This document shows positions 32,574 through 37,032 of a stretch of DNA of 37,032 nucleotides, one piece after another. Source of the stretch: Saprospiraceae bacterium. GTDB lineage: Bacteria; Bacteroidota; Bacteroidia; Chitinophagales; Saprospiraceae. Position numbers and translations under genes: made by a program. The notes under the pieces were generated by a model. The model searched no databases and was not told the origin of the DNA. It saw only the letters and a list, made by a program, of their open reading frames with translations. Position 1 is the stretch's first letter, and each line of letters opens with the position of its first letter. The stretch covers positions 1 through 37,032 of the forward strand of contig JAHDFB010000032.1 of the NCBI GenBank assembly GCA_020628475.1. Direction: 5' to 3'.

Positions 32574-33770
32574 TTAGTTAGCAGCTTGAGCTACCGTAAA
32601 TTCAAATTTAGACGCAATAGCTTCAGAGATAGAATCCAAGGTTTCTGCGGTTACATCCCAGAAGCCGTTTCCTTCCATCAATTGATCGATAAATCCATCC
32701 ACTTCAGAACGAGAGAAATAACTACTTCCATTAGAATCACGTGTAAATCGTAAGCTATAGATAAATCCGTATCCTTCCGATAAATCGTGGAACACGGTTC
32801 CAGAAGCAGGAAGACCTGATTTTCCAGTTTGTAAATAATATACAGCTCGGATGGCAATCACTTTAGACAGTTCTTTTCGGATGATATCTGCTTGTTCGTC
32901 ACGTACCGTGTAATCACCCGCCACAATAGCCGCTCTTCCTAATTTGAAGGCTTCCCAAATGGTATTAGCGATATCACTGAAATCAGAATCGGCATTCACG
33001 CGATCTAAGTATTTATTCAAGAAAGCGTCCTCACCAAGTGTGGCCAAAGGATCCGATGCATCCGTTGATGCACCAAATAGATAACCATATGCCTCATCCC
33101 ATTTGTGTTCCATGTAGGTGTAAGACTTCCCTTCAACAACAGTACCGTTGTCATTATCTTCTATATTAGTCCCTGCATCCAATACAGCTGTACTTACATA
33201 ATTATTGACAATTTGATCCAACATTAATGCACCGATCAATGATTTATTGATGGCCTGATTATATTCGAGACCTTTTGCATTTACATATCGAGTAGAGGTT
33301 CCATCAGAAGCTTGGCCCGCTTTACCCGGTTCGGCTAATTCCATTTGATTTGGAAAAACTTCGGAAACTTGCGCTTCTATCCAAGATTGAATATCTGCTT
33401 TTATTACAGCAGCTTCGGATGTGTTCGAAGTGAAAAAATCTTCCGATGCGGCAACTTTCGATTTTACACTTTTTGTAGATTCATTGAAGCTAGCATCGGC
33501 AAAAGGATTAGCATCACCACCAGTGGCCGTTTCATTGGCGTACATTTCCAACATAGTTTCTGCCGAAACATTGAAGTCTTTCATAGCATTGATTAATTCA
33601 GTAGCCATTCCAATTCTCGTTGTTTGACCGCTGAAAGAAACCGTACTTTGACCATCTCTCTCGAAATTGTAAACAGCAGGATTTTCAATTTTTTTAGTAT
33701 CTCTTACACAGCTGGAAAGGAGTAGTCCGGTTACTGCAATAAGCATGGTATATTTAATCGTTTGTCTCAT
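32574..33770 (-). CDS. DUF4856 family lipoprotein
   Basis: A 398-residue lipoprotein with signal and lipobox LLLSSC (C21). The mature start PAVYNFERDGQSTVSFSGQTTRI and the LEYNQAINKSLIGALMLDQI region match DUF4856 as I know it. The family is exported and uncharacterised, and usually encoded with imelysin and TonB-receptor genes. This is the first gene of the minus-strand operon, so its upstream region should hold the promoter. An imperfect TAGA-N5-TCTA dyad lies 20-38 bases before the start codon. Confidence 0.85.
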   Translation of the reverse strand: MRQTIKYTMLIAVTGLLLSSCVRDTKKIENPAVYNFERDGQSTVSFSGQTTRIGMATELINAMKDFNVSAETMLEMYANETATGGDANPFADASFNESTKSVKSKVAASEDFFTSNTSEAAVIKADIQSWIEAQVSEVFPNQMELAEPGKAGQASDGTSTRYVNAKGLEYNQAINKSLIGALMLDQIVNNYVSTAVLDAGTNIEDNDNGTVVEGKSYTYMEHKWDEAYGYLFGASTDASDPLATLGEDAFLNKYLDRVNADSDFSDIANTIWEAFKLGRAAIVAGDYTVRDEQADIIRKELSKVIAIRAVYYLQTGKSGLPASGTVFHDLSEGYGFIYSLRFTRDSNGSSYFSRSEVDGFIDQLMEGNGFWDVTAETLDSISEAIASKFEFTVAQAAN

Positions 33771-33789
33771 GTATTTTATATTAATTTTT

Positions 33790-33808
33790 ATTTAGACTTA
33801 TTCTAGTT
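33790..33808. promoter_or_regulatory. Possible metal-regulator operator before the iron operon
   Basis: ATTTAGA-CTTAT-TCTAGTT is an imperfect dyad with a TAGA/TCTA core and weaker outer bases, 20-38 bases upstream of the DUF4856 start. The core resembles DtxR-family operators (TTTAG-type half sites). Its position just before an iron-type operon is suggestive, but one imperfect site is weak evidence. Confidence 0.25.
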
Positions 33809-33990
33809 AACGCAAAACTATCTCTTTTTTTCAATTAGAAAAGGAATGCCATATCTTTTTTACAAATTCATGACAAGATAATTTTAAGTCCATTTTTTTC
33901 TGTCCGATTTATCCGAATTATTACGCATTAGAGATCGAATTTAAAGCAAGTAAATAGGTCTATTTATTTCTATATATAAATAAGTTGGTC

Positions 33991-34090
33991 GTTGTACCCT
34001 ATGTCCATGGCTCCCTTTCGGTCGGTCCACAGCCACCCACAATGCTAGGCTCGGACTATCGCTACGCGCTACCATTCCCAGCGGTAACGC
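33991..34090. repeat. Second, GC-richer repeat-like element in a 423-bp gap
   Basis: The gap 33771-34193 has no gene. Its first half is AT-rich promoter DNA, with a TATTTAT/ATAAATA hairpin near 33960-33981. From 33991 to 34090 lies a distinctly GC-richer block starting GTTGTACC and ending GGTAACGC, with CCCTTTCGGTCGGTCC and CGCTACGCGCTACC inside. The ends are roughly inverted (GTT..ACC and GGTAAC). It differs from copies A-C but has the same look of a structured Bacteroidota intergenic element. Only one copy is in the window, so repetition is inferred. Confidence 0.4.
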
Positions 34091-34193
34091 AATAATTATA
34101 TGATTACTTGAAATCACCATTCTTGCCTCGTAGTTTATTTAATGGCCTGAATTTTTAGTCGGTGCTGTTGCTTCTATTATATTTATAGCATAA

Positions 34194-36581
34194 ATGCCTA
34201 CTACTATGACAATGATTCGCTTCTTCTTACTAATACTTTCCGCTGTTTTCATTAGTGCATCCATATTTGCACAGTCCATCACGATACAACCCTATTTACA
34301 GGATGCTCATCCCCATTCTATCTATATTCTTTGGGAAACGGATGCAGGAGAAGAGAGCTTGGTTGAATGGGGCTTGACAGAAGCATTGGGCAATGAAACG
34401 AGTGGTATCTCCTACCCTTCCAATAATGGCAACGAACAGGTGCATGAGGTCCAGCTAGATGGATTGGAAAAATTTACCAAATACTATTATCGGGTGAAAA
34501 CGGGTGATTTGATTTCCGAGATATTTCAGTTCAAAACACCTCCTTTTGCACAAGATAAAGAATCGTTTAGGATCGTGGCGATGAGTGATATGCAGCGCGA
34601 TGGATCTTTTCCGGATAAGTTTCAGGAAATCGTAGAAGACGGAGTCATCGAATATTTAGAATCCGAACTAGGTGGCTCACCTGCCGATAACTTGGCCTTG
34701 GTTTTGATACCCGGAGATCTCGTTCAAAATGGAAACAATTTTGCTTCTTGGCGAAATACATTTTTCAATCCTTTGGAAAAACTATCGGCTTACGTACCAA
34801 CATATCCCGTACCGGGAAACCATGAAAATGATGCCGCTTTCTTTTTTACCTATTTTAAATTACCGGAAAATGGTACGCTTGGATATGAAGAGCATTGGTG
34901 GTATAAAGATTATGGAAATGTGCGTATTGTTGGCCTAGATTCGAATGGATCATACGCTGGAGAAGAACAACTTTCTTGGCTGGAAGCTGTACTAGAATCA
35001 ACATGTATGGCAGACTCGATTGACTTTGTATTTGCCCAATTGCATCATCCGCACAAATCAGAACTATGGACGCCGGGAGAATCAAATTTTACGGGAGATG
35101 TCATTGAGTTATTAGAGAATTTCTCTACCAATTGTCAGAAACCGAGTATTCATTTCTTTGGTCATACACATGGTTACTCAAGAGGTCAATCCAGAGATCA
35201 CAAACACCTTTGGATCAATGTTGCTTCTGCCGGTGGGGCTATTGATAATTGGGGAGAGTTCCCCAATTTCGATTACGACGAATTTTCGGTATCGCAAGAT
35301 GAATATGGCTTTGTAATGGTTGATGTAACGGCCGATGAAAATCCTTCGCTGCTTATCAAACGAATCAGTCTAGGAGATCAAGATATCACTCTAAATAATG
35401 TGGTGACGGATAGTTTAAATCTTCGCGTAGATCCAGAGGCGGTCGAAACCCCTGTTAATTTGTATCCGGTCAATCAAGAAATTGCTCCTGAATGCGCGAT
35501 ATTAAAAGCTTCAGAATTTGTAAGTCCTACGACCCTTTTACTACATGGACAAAGTCATTGGCAATTGGATACGATTACCGGAGATTATAGCGCACCGCTA
35601 ATAGAATCTTGGAAGAATTTCGAAAATTGGTATTTTGATGTTGATACACAGGCTGATGATGATCTAAGCGATGAACATATCACAGGTCTTCAAGAAAATG
35701 CCCAATATCAATGGCGCGTCCGATATCGAGATCGAGAGATGAACTGGAGCAATTGGTCTTCCAGCACATCCTTCACTACGGGATTATCTATGGCGAATGA
35801 GAATCTTTTACTGAATCCAGGAGCAGAAGATTCTTTAGCGCATTGGACGATTATTGAAGGCGTCGTTGAATCCTTGGAAAGTGATGTTTGTGATGGAGTG
35901 CCGGCCTACCAAGGAACACGGTATTTTGCTGTGGGTGGATTGTGTGAGCATAGCGAAGTTGCTAGGTGCTATCAAGATGTTGATGTAAGCATATATGCTG
36001 ATTCCATCGATCAAGCCGTTTTCATAGCTCGTTTTGGTGGTTATTTGTCCAATTATTCAGGTTCAGATCTACCGGAGATGAAAGTAATCTTTTTAGATGC
36101 TAATGGAATGATCTTAGATGAGACGGCATATATTTCCACGCAAAATAGTACTTGGACTCTGATCGAAGAGGAGGAATCCATTCCTGCACAAACTAGAATG
36201 ATTCGTATGGAATTAAAAGGAACCCGTAACGCAGGTACAGACAATGACAGTTATTTTGATGCCTTATTCTTACATGTTGGAGCAGAAATCAATTGTGATA
36301 TGGACATTACAAAATCAAAGGCCTTCCAATATCCAGAACAAGAACTGAAAATACAGCCGAATCCTGCCATTCAACGAGTACAGCTGGACATTCCCGCAAA
36401 TATGAACGATTCGATACAGTGGCGAATAACCGATATGAAAGGACAAAAAGTATTTGTGGAAGCGACGAAAGAAGAAAATCGTTTACTAATACATTTGGAT
36501 CATCTAAGCCCTGGTTTGTATATTATTAGGATGCATGATACGGCAGGCCAATCTGCCATCGGACGGATTATTAAGCAATAA
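34194..36581 (+). CDS. Secreted metallophosphoesterase with T9SS sorting tail
   Basis: A 795-residue protein. A signal peptide ends at SIFAQ (27); starts at 34206 or 34212 would shorten it without harm. A fibronectin-like, purple-acid-phosphatase-type N-domain (about 28-118) precedes a calcineurin-type phosphoesterase domain (about 125-380) with SDMQ (131-134), GDLV (174-177), GNHE (208-211), HHPH (284-287) and GHTHGY (323-328). The usual first motif DxH reads D132-M-Q134. A second Fn3-like region (about 425-545), a beta-sandwich domain (about 545-700) and a T9SS type A tail (about 720-795, IQPNPAIQRVQL then LSPGLYIIRM) follow. It is likely an extracellular phosphatase or nuclease; the substrate is unknown. 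Confidence 0.9.
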   Translation: MPTTMTMIRFFLLILSAVFISASIFAQSITIQPYLQDAHPHSIYILWETDAGEESLVEWGLTEALGNETSGISYPSNNGNEQVHEVQLDGLEKFTKYYYRVKTGDLISEIFQFKTPPFAQDKESFRIVAMSDMQRDGSFPDKFQEIVEDGVIEYLESELGGSPADNLALVLIPGDLVQNGNNFASWRNTFFNPLEKLSAYVPTYPVPGNHENDAAFFFTYFKLPENGTLGYEEHWWYKDYGNVRIVGLDSNGSYAGEEQLSWLEAVLESTCMADSIDFVFAQLHHPHKSELWTPGESNFTGDVIELLENFSTNCQKPSIHFFGHTHGYSRGQSRDHKHLWINVASAGGAIDNWGEFPNFDYDEFSVSQDEYGFVMVDVTADENPSLLIKRISLGDQDITLNNVVTDSLNLRVDPEAVETPVNLYPVNQEIAPECAILKASEFVSPTTLLLHGQSHWQLDTITGDYSAPLIESWKNFENWYFDVDTQADDDLSDEHITGLQENAQYQWRVRYRDREMNWSNWSSSTSFTTGLSMANENLLLNPGAEDSLAHWTIIEGVVESLESDVCDGVPAYQGTRYFAVGGLCEHSEVARCYQDVDVSIYADSIDQAVFIARFGGYLSNYSGSDLPEMKVIFLDANGMILDETAYISTQNSTWTLIEEEESIPAQTRMIRMELKGTRNAGTDNDSYFDALFLHVGAEINCDMDITKSKAFQYPEQELKIQPNPAIQRVQLDIPANMNDSIQWRITDMKGQKVFVEATKEENRLLIHLDHLSPGLYIIRMHDTAGQSAIGRIIKQ

Positions 36582-36613
36582 AAACGTAACAATAAAAATT
36601 AAAAACAGCTCCA

Positions 36614-37032
36614 ATGAAAAATTTAATAGTCCTACTAGTGTTATTTCCGATATGCTTATTGGGACAGAGCCATACTGGAATTTATCTAGATTCTAAGGAA
36701 GATTTGAATATTGCTGAAGTATTTAGTATTTCTGAGGATAGCATGACTTACCTCAGTTATTCTGAAGATGAAATATTACTTTGTTCATTAGATATTAGTG
36801 AAACTAATAAGACTTGCATACCTGTCCTAAATTATCCAGTCAAGTGGAAAGGAAGTCGTTTGATCCCATTTAAGATCATTGAATCAGCGAACCACGACTA
36901 TTATATATTTTTTTATACCTATAAGAAGAAAACCAAGATATTGTACAAAGCACGATATGATGTGAATAATAATCGCTTGGATGATTTAGAGGAATTATTG
37001 AGCATCCCATCTTTATCCAAGGCACAAGCCGT
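36614..37032 (+). CDS. Exported protein, partial (cut by window end)
   Basis: A frame starts at the ATG at 36614, 32 bases after the phosphoesterase stop, and stays open to the window edge (139 codons). The first 18 residues (MKNLIVLLVLFPICLLGQ) form a clear signal peptide. The mature part, rich in Asp, Glu and Lys with DSKEDLNIAEVFSISEDS near its start, matches no family I recognise. The short gap suggests it is in the same operon as the phosphoesterase. Confidence 0.7.
   Translation, partial: MKNLIVLLVLFPICLLGQSHTGIYLDSKEDLNIAEVFSISEDSMTYLSYSEDEILLCSLDISETNKTCIPVLNYPVKWKGSRLIPFKIIESANHDYYIFFYTYKKKTKILYKARYDVNNNRLDDLEELLSIPSLSKAQA

Noticed and set aside
1-37032. CRISPR arrays, tRNA or rRNA genes, insertion sequences with transposase
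   Set aside because: No regularly spaced short repeats, tRNA-like cloverleaf, rRNA segment or transposase-like protein was seen; only the three dispersed repeats are present.

Overview
The window is AT-rich and comes from a member of the Bacteroidota, probably near the Saprospirales. The signs are a fused ccoN-ccoO gene with a mono-haem CcoP, type IX secretion (T9SS) sorting domains, a propeller/Y_Y_Y sensor kinase, a DUF4856-imelysin-HTTM-TonB-receptor cluster, and long GC-richer intergenic repeats of a kind I associate with this phylum. The order-level placement is inference.

Region 1 (about 1-13,590) is a microaerobic respiration locus. On the minus strand lie a 39-residue membrane ORF overlapping ccoI (copper ATPase), then ccoS, ccoNO, ccoQ, ccoP, ccoG, ccoH and a UreH/TauE-like membrane protein: a complete cbb3 oxidase with its assembly factors. 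Next to it are an unknown plus-strand gene, a response regulator whose receiver domain is fused to a CRP/FNR-type DNA-binding protein, and a sensor kinase whose PAS domain keeps the FixL haem-pocket residues. Divergent from the kinase are a CBS-pair protein and a thioredoxin-like/USP-like protein. Three control regions (upstream of ccoS, between the ccoI operon and the unknown gene, and between the kinase and the CBS gene) each hold two 14-bp dyads, NTGAY-N4-RTCAN, exactly 22 bp apart centre to centre. The near dyad lies 52-58 nt before each of five start codons. A further dyad precedes the first small membrane-protein gene. My model is a compact FixL-FixJ/K circuit: haem-PAS kinase, then receiver-CRP protein, then tandem operators controlling cbb3 oxidase and partner genes.

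Region 2 (about 13,590-19,370) starts with an intergenic repeat. It then carries a large SF1 helicase with a C-terminal nuclease-like domain, two tandem RlaP-type nucleotidyltransferases and a lipoprotein. It looks more AT-rich than its flanks and may be an acquired RNA-repair or defence island.

Region 3 (about 19,380-27,540) has a NarL-type response regulator and a propeller sensor kinase on the minus strand. Across a shared control region with a TACGTA-N4-TACGTA dyad lie a T9SS-sorted small protein, a 1046-residue secreted fibre-like protein and a DUF2059 protein. A third copy of the repeat follows, abutting the remnant of a methyltransferase gene.

Region 4 (about 27,610-33,770, minus strand) is a four-gene operon, probably for iron uptake: DUF4856 lipoprotein, imelysin-like lipoprotein, HTTM membrane protein, TonB-dependent receptor. 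A 423-bp gap with a second kind of repeat separates it from region 5 (34,190-end): a secreted metallophosphoesterase with a T9SS tail and the start of a further exported protein cut by the window edge.
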